Assembly: GCA_003988855.1 (NCBI GenBank)
Contig: QYAI01000111.1
Location: 62,001 to 126,000 of the forward strand
Origin: Arachnopeziza araneosa
Taxonomy: Eukaryota > Ascomycota > Leotiomycetes > Helotiales > Arachnopezizaceae
Length of the DNA: 64,000 nucleotides
Direction: 5' to 3'
Below the pieces are notes generated by a model that did no database searches, had not been told where the DNA came from, and saw only the letters and a list, made by a program, of their open reading frames with translations. Position numbers and translations under genes: made by a program. Positions 10,242-22,089 of the stretch are shown one piece after another. Numbering within the stretch: position 1 is the first letter of the stretch; each line of letters begins with the position of its first letter.

Positions 10242-11833
10242 ATGTCTGCTGCCTGGATAACCCTCTCTTTTTCATGGGACTTCGCCAACGTGCAGTCAAC
10301 AGTTAACACTATCATTGGCCTCCTTGGAACTATCGGTATCTGGACCTTTTCTCGGCTGTGGTATCAACAGAGTACTACGAGAATCTCGCGCCATGGAGAT
10401 GTCCCTCTGTCTTCGCTGCTTACCCCTACCTCTTTAGGCGAGATCTGGGACATCATGGTGTTCCTTAAGGGTAAGATTCTGGACAAGGATTTTATTCCAT
10501 TGCTTGCACAAACTGTTATTGTTATGCTTGTGACGGTAATGACTATTCTCTCTGGAGTCATTGCCAGATTTGCTATCAGAAGTGAGATGGATATTGTTCA
10601 GAGGGAAGTTCCTGGACTGCTGGCCGCGACGAATCTCGTGTATGGGGTTGGGGGAGTGGGATCAATTTCTTCTGCAAATGTGTTTTGGAACACGACGATG
10701 GATAAGCTTAATCGAGCGCAATTTCCAACAGATCAATTGTTGGATTACCTTCCTTCGAATGATTTGCCTTGGGTATATCAAGCTGCTGAGGTATGAAGTT
10801 CTCCTCGCGACAATCAATATGAGTTGACATTGCAAAGTGGAACTCGACATGGCATGCGGCATGTTCAAATACGGAGGAAACGCAGCTAGACTTAGTAGGA
10901 GATCCTGAACATCCACTGATCGATCCCATCAACGCCTTTCCAGCATTCACAGCGACACTCGATCCCAAATTCCTCAACTCTTCTAACTACCGCTACTCCG
11001 CCGACTTCTGCGCCTGGTTGATCTGGGATCCAGACCCAGAGCATCCTCTTGCCCAAAGCGTCGATATCTTCGTCATATTTGAAACCGAACCCACAATCAA
11101 CGACGAAATGGACAAGAACCAAGCCCCTCTCACAATCTCCCTCTCTGTCATCAAGTTCTACAATGCCTCTATCGTCAGCAACGACCATGAATTCTCTGAC
11201 CGAAAAGACTGGCGGATCAATGGCACTGCTGAAATAGCTAGTTATACACGGACTGAATGTGTCATCTCTCGCACTACCACTGCCTCACCAGACGAATTCG
11301 TCGCTTGGCCGTGGCTCAATGATACCTCTTCTATTGTCACCGCCTACGCAGATTACAACCGCCAACCGCTCGTTCAAGCATCGGATCAGCACCTTATCGT
11401 CCCTCCACCCCCACCCAGCGACATTTTCCGCTTCTACCAAACCTACCTAATTACCCTCGCTGTCAGCAACCAGCTCCCAGTTCCGCGATATCTCAGTCTA
11501 GCCTTATCGGCGACCCAGCTCTCCACCGCCTTCCTCGTCATCATGGTCATCCTTTTTCTCATCATCGCCGTCGTTCTGGCTCGATACTGGCTCTTCAAGC
11601 TCCGATTCAAAGGCGAGGAGATTCCCGATGCCAAGCTGGATTGGATGATGTACGCGGTGCGGAGTTCGAGTCGAAATGATGACGTGCTGACACCTGAGTC
11701 AGTACAGTTCAAGGAGGCGGGCTTTCAGCATGTTTTTGGCGAGAAAGGAGACAAGAAGGAGGCGAGGGTTTTTAGTAGGAGTCAGAGTTTTCCGTTAAGT
11801 ATAGATGAGGAGATTATGAAGGAGAAACAATGA
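10242..11833 (+). CDS. Membrane protein of unknown function, 514 aa
   Basis: Two exons, 10242-10790 and 10838-11833 (47 bp intron), in frame. I chose MSAAWITLSF at 10242 because the in-frame extension to 10164 is low-complexity leader. Predicted membrane segments lie near residues 19-38, 88-115 and about 425-450 (LSTAFLVIMVILFLIIAVVL). Between the second and third is a large domain of about 300 residues with several N-x-S/T sites and few cysteines, consistent with an exposed or lumenal domain. The C-terminal tail of about 80 residues is charged and probably cytosolic. I do not recognise a named domain. The general plan (short N-terminal TM pair, large ectodomain, C-terminal TM, charged tail) occurs in many fungal proteins annotated only as hypothetical. 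Confidence 0.7.
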
Positions 11834-12179
11834 GTTGATCATGGATAGGTGAGGCATTTGGAGATGGGGTTGTCAATTGGTGATGGTGTAGATATAAAAG
11901 GTCGAAAGCTTTGAGGCTTCGAAGAGGTGATTCACGGTTTCAAGAGTCATGAAAGTTAGTAAGAAATTATCTATTGTGCGGAGTAGCCTATCTATGCTTA
12001 AATCGCAAAAGCGAATGCTAGTTTTGTGCCAGTCTAATGCATCAAATCCTCGATGACATGTATCACTCGTGTTCCACCAGCAGCACAAAATATTCGCCAA
12101 CTCCAACTTATGTAATGATCCAGCTCCCAGTATCTCGGCATTTCTCAGATCGTCCATTATCGAAGCCAACTAGAACCCC
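11834..12179. other. Intergenic, convergent 3' ends
   Basis: Between the membrane protein and the methyltransferase stop codons. A 98-codon minus-strand frame (12169-11873) has no recognisable feature and is more likely 3' untranslated sequence. Confidence 0.5.
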
Positions 12180-14837
12180 TCAATCAGTCAAATTCATAAT
12201 CTCAGGCTGAACCGAATCCGCCTCCTTCAACTGCCTCAAAATCGGCTCATAAAGGACCTTCTGTGCAATCATAGAAGCAAACGCATTGCCAATCTGCTTC
12301 TTTATCTCATTGCCCTTGAAAAAATGGTTGTGCGGGAATGATTGTAGAGCCGCAATTTCCCGGTGGGTCAGGCCCCGTCTGCCACTGGGATGGCCAAAGA
12401 CTCCCCCATCGCAGGTAATGCAGTTAATGATTCCGGATCCGTCCCAAGGACTGTATTTGTCCACGTTTCCGGCGAAAGCTTCTTGGACGTTGTGATTAGG
12501 TGCGTTGGGTGGAATGGAGTTGAGGACGCTAAAGGCGCTGGTGTATGGTCGAAGACCGTCTTGAAACCTATTGGAGTGCGTGTACTCTGGAATCTTGGGG
12601 AGGACATCACCAGGACTGTGGATATATTATTAGCTAATGGTCATGAAATAGAGTGGAGCAATGTACCCTGAAGCAATGATAATGCAACGTCTACGTGATT
12701 GTGCCAGTCCGTAGCGTTGGAATTCTAGAATCTGCCAGGAAATTGCATAACCGTGGGCTGTAAACATCTGGATCAGAGCATTGAAAGAAGCACCAAACTT
12801 GGGATGCAGAATGCCGAACGTCTGTTCCAAAGTGACGAAGCGTGGTTTAGCTCTCTTAAGAAGCTCTTCGCAAGCAAACAGAGCTGCAAAATTTTGCTCA
12901 TCGTTCTGTCCTTCACGTGTATGAACCGGAGACCACACCTGGCATGGGGGACTGAGATGTAAGACGTCAACAACATGTTGGTTGTAGACATCCAGTGAGA
13001 CCATCTCGAAAGCAGTCATCTGGAAGTGGTTAGCTTCAGGGAAGTTTGCAACCCAAGTCTTGCTGGCATTGTCTGCACAATCCAGGCCCCATTTTATCTT
13101 CAGTCCGGCGGCTTTCGCACCACAGGTCGTTCCGCCAGCTCCGCAAACTAGATGGAATTGATTAGATATTGACCTAAATTTGCAATGATGATAAATGACT
13201 CACATGCGTCACCAAATGTATAAAGACCTCTTTGGTTTGGACGGTATGTAGCGCGTAAATAACTTGATGACAAAAAACAACCTTTGCTACATTCACCCTC
13301 TGTAAGTCGCTCGATTCTGCTTTGTCTGATATGCAAAGGGTATTTCAGGTTTCTTGCTCTATCGGCCAGATTGTTGAAAGTCGTAACGAATTTCCATCTC
13401 ACAACGAGCTTCATATTTTGTTCGGCATATGTCCCACTCTCCGCCTCATTCTTGTCAAATCGTAACTCGGGGAAAGGAAAGTTTGTACGAATAAGCTCTC
13501 TAATCTGAAGGACATCAGAAAGCTGAGCTGAAGCAATGCTTTGCTCTTCGGAAGAGCGAGGGTCATCGAGAACATACTCAAAGATGAAACAAAGTTCATT
13601 GAGTTTCTTCGGAAGGAAGCCACCAAGTTCTCGAATTCGGGTTCTAACCAGTCTCCAACCCCTCAAAACTACTTCGTCGTTCTCTAAATTTTGAGTAATG
13701 TTCTCGATATGTAGGAACGAGCCATTGAGTAACTCCACGCAGGCGCCCCTTCGGAGGATATCAGGACTTCCGACGGGTGTAGGATTTTGTACTTTAGGTC
13801 TGAATTGGAAGAAGTCAAGTTCGACCCAGGGAGGTTCGACAGGTGAGCAGCCTAAGGACGAGGTGCTAAATGATGTTTGTCTGTTTACAGATTCTCGCAT
13901 CTCTCGGTCCGCCTCTCTTTCGAATTTGTCACCTAGTTCTTCAATTTCAATAATCTGTGCACCCTTCGGGATCTTAGTAGGTACATGATCCTTCTCCTCA
14001 TCGGTGTCGAGATCAATGTACTCGTCATTCTGAGGCTTTCGGGCTTTATTTTTCCGACCAAACACTCCGAATCTGGGTTGGACATTGTCTTCTTCTTCAG
14101 GCCAGTCACTATCACTAGGCTGAGCAGCCATTTTTGATGATCGCTGATTTGCTCGTCGAGAGGAAGATGACTTGGTTTGAGATACCAATGAACGAGACTT
14201 TGGTTCTTTTTCAAATGTAACACCGTTCATATCATAGTTGTCCTGGCTTAGTTTATCATAATTAACCTGAGAGCGCCGCCCAAGTTTCCCAGATCTTCTG
14301 TTGCCGCGTTGACTGGACGGGCTGCTGTGTTTTGGGAGTTTTGGCGGGGAGTCTGGCTCGTTCAGGGCTACAAGAAGAAATAATGTCAGTAGGCATTCTC
14401 TTAGCTGTAGTTCAGAGGACAAGTGCGCAAAAGAAGTGACGATTAAAGATGTAACGGTGAAAACCCATATTAATTTTCACTGTTGACAATTGACATAGCG
14501 ACACTCAAGAACATGCCAACTCTACTTTATTGACAATCAAGACCGCAATACTAAAATAATCTCCGCTTCTAGTTATTGACAATCAAAGACAGCAATATTC
14601 AAGAATCTGTCCACTTGCAAGCATTGACAATCGAAAGTGCGCTCGTCCATGTAGGTAGGTCATTGAAAGTGCGCTCGTCTGTAGATATCGAAGGTGCGCT
14701 CGTAAAAATCGTCTCGGAGAGACATGATATGCAAACAAGCGAAAAGAAAGAAAAAGACTGTACGTACGACGAAAATCTCCATAATAATCAATCTCATCAT
14801 AGAGGTTGACTGGCATTTCATCTCCACGGCCTGCCAT
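12180..14837 (-). CDS. rid: RID/Masc1-type C5-cytosine DNA methyltransferase
   Basis: Four exons: 14837-14768, 14367-13204, 13147-12667, 12615-12180, giving 716 aa in frame. The first intron is unusually long (400 bp), so exon 1 (MAGRGDEMPVNLYDE) is the least certain part. Residues about 25-200 are basic, acidic and low complexity. About 215-400 resemble a BAH-like module. The catalytic domain begins with motif I TFGDAFCGAGGTTCGA (about 407-422). Motif IV is LSPPCQVWSP with catalytic Cys480. The usual ENV motif is EQT (519-521), the variant typical of RID/Masc1 proteins and not of Dim-2 or Dnmt1. Motif VIII is QSRRRCI and motif X is IGNAFAS. Neurospora RID is required for repeat-induced point mutation and Ascobolus Masc1 for premeiotic methylation, so a premeiotic genome-defence role is inferred. 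All recognisable catalytic motifs look intact. Confidence 0.88.
14528..14703. repeat. Short direct repeats inside methyltransferase intron 1
   Basis: TTGACAATCAA-type units recur near 14528, 14574 and 14622. A GAA(A/G)GTGCGCTCGT unit recurs at about 14632-14646, 14664-14678 and 14688-14703. All lie in the 400 bp first intron or 5' leader of the RID-like gene. Confidence 0.6.
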
Positions 14838-16881
14838 AGTTGCGTTGTGATGAAGAGGAAGCAGTGGCGCGTGGGAGAACGCGAGAAGATATACGCGTGA
14901 ATTATTTCAGATGCTTTTTACTCTACCTAGGACAGCAATCGATTAGGGTTATCGGAGGTACATTGTTCCGGTCTAGAAAGAATAATTGAATATTAGACTT
15001 CATATCTCAGAGAGCTTTGATAGAAGCATAATGCAAAGCCGAGAATACCTTTCGGTCATCCTTCTCTCCGGGAATTATACTTATCGGAAGCACATGTTCT
15101 AAATTTAAAGGATAAATCAACATTGATGTTCCTTCTAGTATCTTCACTAGAATATAGCGCTCCGTAAGTAAAAGAGGATCGTTATCATCCCTCAATGAAG
15201 ATGATAAAGAACAGGAATGAATATCCTCAAGTACTTCAACACAACTTCAAACTAGGATGGCTCAGGCAGACAGTCCATCTACTAGCTAAGAAAAACGAAC
15301 TTTAAATGTAAATACAATACAGAGAGTAATGTTCAGCATTAAGAATGACATTAATCATCTTGAGCTTACATCTTACGCTCTTTTTACAAGATAGAAATGC
15401 ATAAACATGCAACTGTAGATAATGGGCTTTAGCTAGATAGATGATTTATTGGAGTATGTTCAGAGTGTATTGTTCCAGAAAAAATCCCATTCCTTCACGA
15501 TAACTGCAATTTGTGTTTCTCTCCTACAGACATGGAACAAGCATATGAAATAAGAAGCCTTGTAGTTAATCAAATTCACATCATTGAAGATAGAACTCTT
15601 GTCCCCTGTGAAGTGAACATTTCACTTATTTTGATCAAAAAGTTATCGTGCAAAGTTAAAAGGCATACAAGATTATATAATTCCACTTAGATTCCCTGGC
15701 TTGGTTATTTTGGAGCATTGAGATGGATGTGAAGGAATGGTCTTGATTTGAAAAGGCTCAAGAGCTCACTTGCTAATCTTAAACTAGCTTTGTCTCTATA
15801 AAATTTGGCAGATAAATAAAGAGCGGGAGATATTTAAAGGTCACAATAAAACTAAAAATCAAAAACACAAGAGCAAAAATGGAAATACTTCTAGTTCTCC
15901 TGTTTCAAACTTAAACGGTGTTCATACTCCCAACAAAGCATGATTATTACATCAAAAAGAAACTACTTTATCTCGAATACTCGAGTTCGAGCAAGTGATA
16001 TGTAACAATGCGTCCTTTTTCCAAAGGCAACGAGGTTGACTTTCTCTTTAAATCCAGACGTAATCTCAAAATAAGCACAGTATAAACACCGATTCAACCC
16101 AAAGCTAAGACACTCTCCCCTAACTCCCTCTCCCCTCGAAAAAATCTCGACGTTTTACCTGCACGTGATCCCCTTCTCATCACCCACCTCATTCCGCCAT
16201 CTCAGCTTCCACATTATCCCACAGGCAGGCATGAAACAAGCCTGAGCATCTCAAACCACTCACCTGCATTTGACAAACATTGCAGAGGAGCAGAGACCTG
16301 CATCACCGGGACCTACGGCATCGCGCCCCCGAGCTCAAACAGCTCGGAGTGCCAGTGAACCTCTCACCGGCATCCCGCGTCGGCTCTCTCGCAATCAAAA
16401 GCAAAAGCGGTTGAGCAAACACGCCGTGTCGCATCTCACTCTCCGCAATTGATGGGGAACGTGCATGCAGGTGCGTAAACCAGTCGGGTCGGCGGGAGGG
16501 AGTTGGTAATATATTTTGAGTGAGGTTTGTTGTTTGAGATGGAAACATGATGGTTCGCGAGGGGAAAGAGAGTACAAACGGGTGACGGAAGAGAGGAAAC
16601 AGGAGGCGTCTGGCGGTTGCGGCTGGCTGTAAGTTTTGTTTTCTGTTCAAAGGGACAGATATGGGAGGTGAGTGGAGATGTGGGATGAGACTTGGTCTAG
16701 ATTTGAAAAGATGGATGGTATTGAGATTGGGGTTGAGGCTGCATGCTAACTGTGAAGATCTCTTTAAACGTCTGGCGGTCTGAGTCCTCTTGTAAATGTC
16801 TTTTGCGCCAGCATCTTGCATTGCAGTTATCTCATGCTAGCCAATCGTCTTCCTTGCTTCATTACTCCCTACAAAACTCTC
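14838..16881. other. Intergenic, 2 kb
   Basis: The AT-rich stretch to about 16.1 kb has no supported gene. 16.1-16.85 kb has short overlapping frames in a higher-GC segment that look compositional. A CACGTGAT lies at 16162-16169. Confidence 0.5.
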
Positions 16882-17829
16882 TCAGCCCTTAATCTTTTTC
16901 TTCTTCTCCTTCTTCTCCTTCGCAGCGCCGCCAGAGCTTCCACTCGGTCCCGCCCCGCCACCGCCCATCATACCTTGTAATGCCGCCATATTCTCCATAC
17001 CAGGCGGTAAAGCCCCACCACCCTGTTGCATCTCCGCCATCATATCCTTGAAGAAATTCTCGCTGACGCCTCCGCCCGTCAAGGCGGGACTGTAGAACGG
17101 TAATATGGAACTCATTTTCCAGCCTTTGGGTATGGCGGGTGTGGGATAGGGTTTTGCCGGGTCTGGAGGAGGGATACCTGGAACGCGGACAGTGGTTGCC
17201 GTTTTGGTCGTTGTAGGGTTTGCGATTAAGTGGGCGGAGATGAGCGTATAGAGGTGGTGTTCTGGAGGTTTTGTCAGTTCATATTCTGCGATGTGTTCTT
17301 GCTTTGAATTATGGAAAGATTTCACACAAATGAAAAGAAGCATACTGTTCTTAATCTGCCCATTCCTCCCTCCTTTTAGCTTAACCTTGACTCTCCCCGG
17401 ATTTGCCCAATCTTTCGGATGTGTCTTTGCTGGTTCAAATAGCGTCTCTAATCTCAACCTCCCACACGCATTCACAATCTCCCTTGCCATAGGATTCTCC
17501 ACCGCCGATTCAATGCCTACCCTCCTCCCCTCCCCTCGTGTCCTATTCTTGTCGAAATAAATTGGGTATAAACATTGAAAGTCTTTGTATTTGGAATCAT
17601 CCTCAGTGGGCTCGAACTGCGTCCCATCTTGAAAAGTAGTTCTTTGAGGTGCGGCGTTGGAGTTCGAGGATGAAGGGATGGTGGATGGATTTATGAGGTG
17701 CTGCGATGCGGCCGGAGCAGGTGTGCGTGCCTTGAGGATCTCCCGCTCGTCGAAATCTTCGGAAACATCTGAGATATCATCTTCGGATGGGTCGCTGTCG
17801 CTGACTTCTTCGATGCGTGCGTGCGACAT
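16882..17829 (-). CDS. sec65: Signal recognition particle SRP19/Sec65 subunit
   Basis: Two exons, 17829-17346 and 17261-16882, giving 287 aa. I place the intron (84 bp) so that the product reads QIKNKHHLYTLISAHL, the conserved SRP19 segment; reading through gives a spurious insertion. The start MSHARIEEVSDSDPSED at 17829 is preferred over an in-frame ATG 75 bp upstream. The core has YPIYFDKNRTRGEGRRV and GRVKVKLKGG, both characteristic of SRP19, which binds the tips of SRP RNA helices 6 and 8 and prepares the site for Srp54. The C-terminus is Gly-rich and ends in a Lys-rich tail (KEKKEKKKKIKG), typical of fungal Sec65. Acts in the nucleolus and cytosol in co-translational ER targeting. Confidence 0.93.
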   Translation of the reverse strand: MSHARIEEVSDSDPSEDDISDVSEDFDEREILKARTPAPAASQHLINPSTIPSSSNSNAAPQRTTFQDGTQFEPTEDDSKYKDFQCLYPIYFDKNRTRGEGRRVGIESAVENPMAREIVNACGRLRLETLFEPAKTHPKDWANPGRVKVKLKGGRNGQIKNSMLLFICVKSFHNSKQEHIAEYELTKPPEHHLYTLISAHLIANPTTTKTATTVRVPGIPPPDPAKPYPTPAIPKGWKMSSILPFYSPALTGGGVSENFFKDMMAEMQQGGGALPPGMENMAALQGMMGGGGAGPSGSSGGAAKEKKEKKKKIKG

Positions 17830-17901
17830 TGTGGTGAGGTAAAGTGTTGCGGGGCGTTTTGGCGGGGTGGATTTCTTGGTTGATGCAGCTCGAGAGTGCG
17901 A

Positions 17902-17909
17902 CACGTGAT
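17902..17909. promoter_or_regulatory. CACGTGAT element upstream of SRP19
   Basis: Lies 73 bp upstream of the SRP19 start codon. Same octamer as at the Pex22-like/eIF2B-gamma divergent promoter. Confidence 0.45.
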
Positions 17910-18517
17910 TCGACTTCGATGTTTAGCATGCACACATGCAATCTGCTGGATTTATGCTGGCAAAAAAGTCTCGAAAGCAAGAGCTTATTGATTGCCAGAT
18001 GCTAGACCAACTCATACTGAAGTTTGGGGGTGATTAGAAAAGTTTGAGAATCGAATATAAAGTATGAAAACTGTACACCAGTAACTGCAAAAGAATAAAG
18101 AGTAATTTCGAGGGGATTATTCGACTTAAAATCTGAATAATAATACCTCGGTAGACTAAAGAGGCACAGTTGCTTATCTTGACCATAATCTGTACAATTG
18201 CCCTTATTATTGGTGGACATGTGCCTTGTTCGCTCCGAGTTCAATATCTCAGAGTGGCTGAGCTGCCAAATGCTACATAAATTAGTACCAACACAATCAA
18301 TACGAGAGGCTGCGAACTGCGAAGGATTCGAAGAACAGATACGAGGACGGCACTTCCAATTTTGCAGTACTTTGGAGACTAGCAGTCCACAGCCATCCTT
18401 TAGCAGCAACGCCAAATCATATATTCAGATAGATAAGAAAGCATAAAATCATACATGTGCAGTGCATTGCCCCATATCCTGCGCAGAAACCATCCAACTC
18501 GTTGCATAAAAACTTAA
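17910..18517. other. Intergenic
   Basis: About 600 bp between the SRP19 promoter and the end of the Pex22-like gene. No supported gene. Confidence 0.5.
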
Positions 18518-19912
18518 TCAATCCCTATTATCAACCCTTCGAGCCCAATCGTCACCCACCCTCAGTGCCTCCACAACGACAACACCTCTCCCTCTCCCTA
18601 CTCTATCTTCCCGTGTCCACCAGTGTTCCTTAGTTGGGTCGTGCTCAGCTTCGCTTTCGCTGTCTGCTAATCCACCATCTCCACCCCCTTCACCGACCAC
18701 AAGCACAACGTCGTGTCGTAGCCAGCTTTGGAGATGGGTGATTGCATCACCGTTGTCTCCTGCTAGAGAGTCTTGAAGATACACAATATCAGGATTAAGG
18801 TGGCGGAGAATATGGACGTGTCCAGTTGGAGTGGTAAACGGTAAAACCATAGTTTCTTTTTCGACAAGTCCGAGAGCTTGGGAGTAGACCGCGTTGAAAG
18901 CAGGGGACGGAGATGGGGATGATCTATTTAAATTAGGAAAGTGAATAATATCATTAGGAGAAACTTACAGAAGTTTCTCAGACTCCTCGCCAGGTGTCAA
19001 GATCTGCTCATGCCCAATGTTTGAGAAGGAGGAGCTGAGCGATTGTGGTCGAGCGGCTGCAGCATCCAGTGGGTGTTCCTTTAAACCAGGCGCGTAGATG
19101 AGGACAAAAAGGCGAATTTTGTCAAATGGGGTATTGTGAGGCAGATGAGATAGAATTGACTGTGAAAATTAGCAATCAGCCATCAAGTATTGGGGAGACC
19201 TTACAGCATGCTCGTGAAACTCTCCGTCATCCTCCTCGAACTCGAAATGACTGTCTGCAGACACAACCACGGCAACAGTCCTTCTTTTGCCGTTAGTTTG
19301 AGGGACTCTCTGTGCTGACACGCCAGGAATACTATCTGAGCGCATCTCGATTCCTTGTGATGGTCCTGCGGTAACAGTCTTTGCTCTCGTCTCGGCTTCT
19401 TCACTCCAAGTCTTATGATCTTTATACGCATTTTTATCCTCTTCCATGATGCTCCCAAGCGCAGTTCCAACCACGGCGCCAGCTGCAGCGATACCACCCA
19501 TAACACTCTTGCTCGCGCCGTCAAACACCTGTTGGGGACTTGGAGTCCTCCTCAATGCGCCTGACATGCGCGCTACATAACTCTGGCTATCTTGCGGGTT
19601 CTGAGGCACTGGAGCAGTCCCGTATGCGACTTCTCCTGGTCTAACATCTGCGTAGGAAGGAGGGTTGGTTCTGACAGTGCCATCAGGATTCAAGTATCCA
19701 GGTCGGTCATATACATTGTCTCCAGGTCCCGGCTGACCTGGCGGTGGAGGATGTTCCTCCTCTTCATCACCACGTTCACTCCATATCCAAGCAACCAGAC
19801 CGACAGTAGCGACCGTCACGGTAAATGCAAGAGGGAGCCAATAGGTGAAGGCGCCTCGACGCGAAGAGGATTGGCGCGAATTGCGCTCGTAGCGATCGTA
19901 GGAAAAGGACAT
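18518..19912 (-). CDS. Pex22-like peroxisomal membrane protein
   Basis: Three exons: 19912-19205, 19159-18969, 18923-18518, giving 434 aa in frame. A short basic N-terminus precedes one membrane segment (YWLPLAFTVTVATVGLVAWIW, about 25-45), then an acidic/proline-rich linker. The folded part starts RRTVAVVVSADSHFEFE and continues HAILSHLPHNTPFDKIRLFVLIYAPG-like sequence, after which a hydrophobic core (LPFTTPTGHVHILRHLNP, DVVLVVGEG) completes an alpha/beta domain. This plan matches fungal peroxin-22-like proteins, which anchor the ubiquitin-conjugating enzyme Pex4 at the peroxisome for Pex5 recycling. The match is by architecture and remembered motifs, not by a search. It is divergent from the eIF2B-gamma gene, start codons 415 bp apart. 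Confidence 0.65.
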
Positions 19913-20092
19913 TTAGAAGGATTCGACAGTATTGGGGAAATGTTTCATCGCGGCCTTCATCGACTGCTCATTGATTCGAGGCAAAAGCCGTTGGATGTGG
20001 GGGAGAAGATGGCGCAAGAGCAAAAAGGCGAGGCTGGAGTGAAGCTTGTCTCCTCGGCTTGTTGACTTTGCCATTCTTGACTGAGCAACTGA

Positions 20093-20100
20093 CACGTGAT
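20093..20100. promoter_or_regulatory. CACGTGAT in divergent Pex22-like / eIF2B-gamma promoter
   Basis: Sits 181 bp from the Pex22-like start and 228 bp from the eIF2B-gamma start. Confidence 0.45.
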
Positions 20101-20327
20101 TCAGCCGCGAATTCTGTGACTCGAACACTTCGACGGTTTGAATTTTTATATCCATCCACGATTTTCACGACGCCACGAGAGACGAATTATTCAAAGAAGC
20201 CGATATAAAGTCCCTCTGGAAATCTTCTCTTCCCTAAAACTGTAGTACCAACGATCCATAGCAACCCAGTCTGATACGAGTAGAGAACCCAATTTCGTCT
20301 CTTCTCCAAGGGAGAGCCGTGGCCATC

Positions 20328-22089
20328 ATGCCTCATGCTCTGTCAATGCCAGCTCCCGGCTTCCAAGCTATCATCTTATGTGGACCTGGATCATCTTTTC
20401 CTACTTTTACATCTAATCCAGACGAGAATCCAAAAGCTCTGATACCAATTGCGAACAGGCCTATGGTATGGTACCCCATAGATTTTTGTTATCGAATGGG
20501 AGTCACAAGTGAGTATTTCCTACTCTTAAGCAAATCAACTAACCATTTTAGATATTACCCTGATCGCTCCACCTTCAGCCGCACCAGCCATCACTTCCGC
20601 ACTCAACACAAATCCTCACCTGACCAGTCTACCATTACCCAAACCAAATTTAGTAGCACCAAAAGACCTAGATCAAAACACGGGCACTGCTCACATTTTC
20701 CGTCTCCCGGAAGTTAGAGACATTGTCAAAGGCGATTTTATCGTGTTACCATGTGATTTAGTGTGTGAACTCGGCGGGGAATCCTTGATAGAATCATGGA
20801 TGGTACGGGAAGCTGGCCTCGGAGGAGCGACTGGTGGAAATGGTACTGGACCCAAGATGGCACTAGGTGGTGAGAAGGGAGGACGAAGAGGCGGCCTGGG
20901 AGTTTGGTACGAAACCAAGGGCGAAACGGTTGTCAAGGGAGAAGAAACGGATTTCATTGCGACATCACCGCTGGACAGGAGTGTTGTACCGCCTTCTAAA
21001 TCCTCTCTACTGAATCACATTTCGAAGTTGGTTTATTCTGTGCCGACAGACACGCTCAACGACATTATCGAAGACAAGAAAAGCTTCCCGATTAGACATA
21101 GTTTGATTCGCGCTCATCCACGAATACGAATGCTAAGCACCCACCGAGATGCACACATCTATATTTTTCCCGCTTGGATAATGGATATGATTAATCGCAA
21201 CGAGCGCATGGATAGCATTGGAGAAGACGTAATTGGGTGGTGGGCAAAATCCGGTTGGCAAGATGGACTTGGGGAGAAACTAGGACTGGGAGAAGTGTTT
21301 ACTCCGCTGCAACCTAGTTCTTCAGACGAGAATCTACTGGAAGACAGCCCCGAGCATGATAATATCGATTTCGGAAGCTTGAGCACTACGCATACCTCAG
21401 ACCTTCAAAGCACTCAAACTACGACCAGTCAGCCCAAGCTTGTTGTCCCTCCAATCCTAGCATATCTGCATCCTAAAGCAGGTAAAGTCATCCGGAGAGT
21501 TGATACGGCGCCGCTATTGTTATCAATCTCCCTTCAACTTGCTAAGCTCGAATCCATCGAAACAGTAGGCAAGGATGCCTCATCTCCCTTTGCTCATCAG
21601 GCCAAAGTTGCCTATCCCGAAGGCATTGCCTCCAAAACTACCGTTACGCGCCCCGACAGTTTACTTGCCGAAAACGTCACTGTAGAAGAAAAGTGCTCCA
21701 TCAAAGAATGCGTAATAGGTGCGAAATGCGAGATCAAATCCGGAGCAAAGCTGCTCCGCTGCGTGTTGATGGATGGGGTCATTGTTGGCAAAGGCTGCAA
21801 GCTGACAGGATGTATCCTTGGGAAAGGTTGTCGGATCGGAGACGACAGCATCTTGCAAGACTGTGAAGTGCAGGAGAATCTGCGGGTTGATCCAAAAAGT
21901 AGGTGTTGTGCGGTCCAGGAGATGACAAACATGCTTGCTAACATGTGCATAGCTGAGGATAAGAACAATAAGATCATGTCCTCGGAGGGTATGGAGGCCA
22001 CCGAGGAGGAGATGGAAGAGTCATTTGGTGGTGATGAGGAGGATTCTGCAGCCGATTCTGCGGCCAGTGATGAATTGGGCTCATTCTGA
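20328..22089 (+). CDS. gcd1: Translation initiation factor eIF2B subunit gamma
   Basis: Two exons, 20328-20508 and 20552-22089 (43 bp intron), giving 572 aa. The N-terminal nucleotidyltransferase-like domain has FQAIILCGPGSSF and NPKALIPIANRPMVWYPIDF, then an LPCDLV segment. The C-terminal left-handed beta-helix shows hexapeptide-type repeats (SLLAENVTVEEKCSIKECV and VIGAKCEIKSGAKLLRCVL). The tail is very acidic. eIF2B is the guanine nucleotide exchange factor for eIF2; gamma pairs with epsilon in the catalytic subcomplex. The start is the ATG in GCCATC-ATG-CC; MSMPAPGF-like internal ATG is a possible alternative. Length is usual for fungal Gcd1 homologues. Confidence 0.9.

Noticed and set aside
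11873..12169. 98-codon minus-strand frame after the methyltransferase
   Set aside because: No homology or motif; likely 3' untranslated sequence.
16303..16821. 172-codon minus-strand frame
   Set aside because: No domain, low-complexity composition, overlaps other equally long frames on both strands.
17262..17345. Read-through version of SRP19 without intron
   Set aside because: Reading through inserts a segment that breaks the conserved KNKHHLY motif; the 84 bp GT..AG intron restores it and keeps frame.
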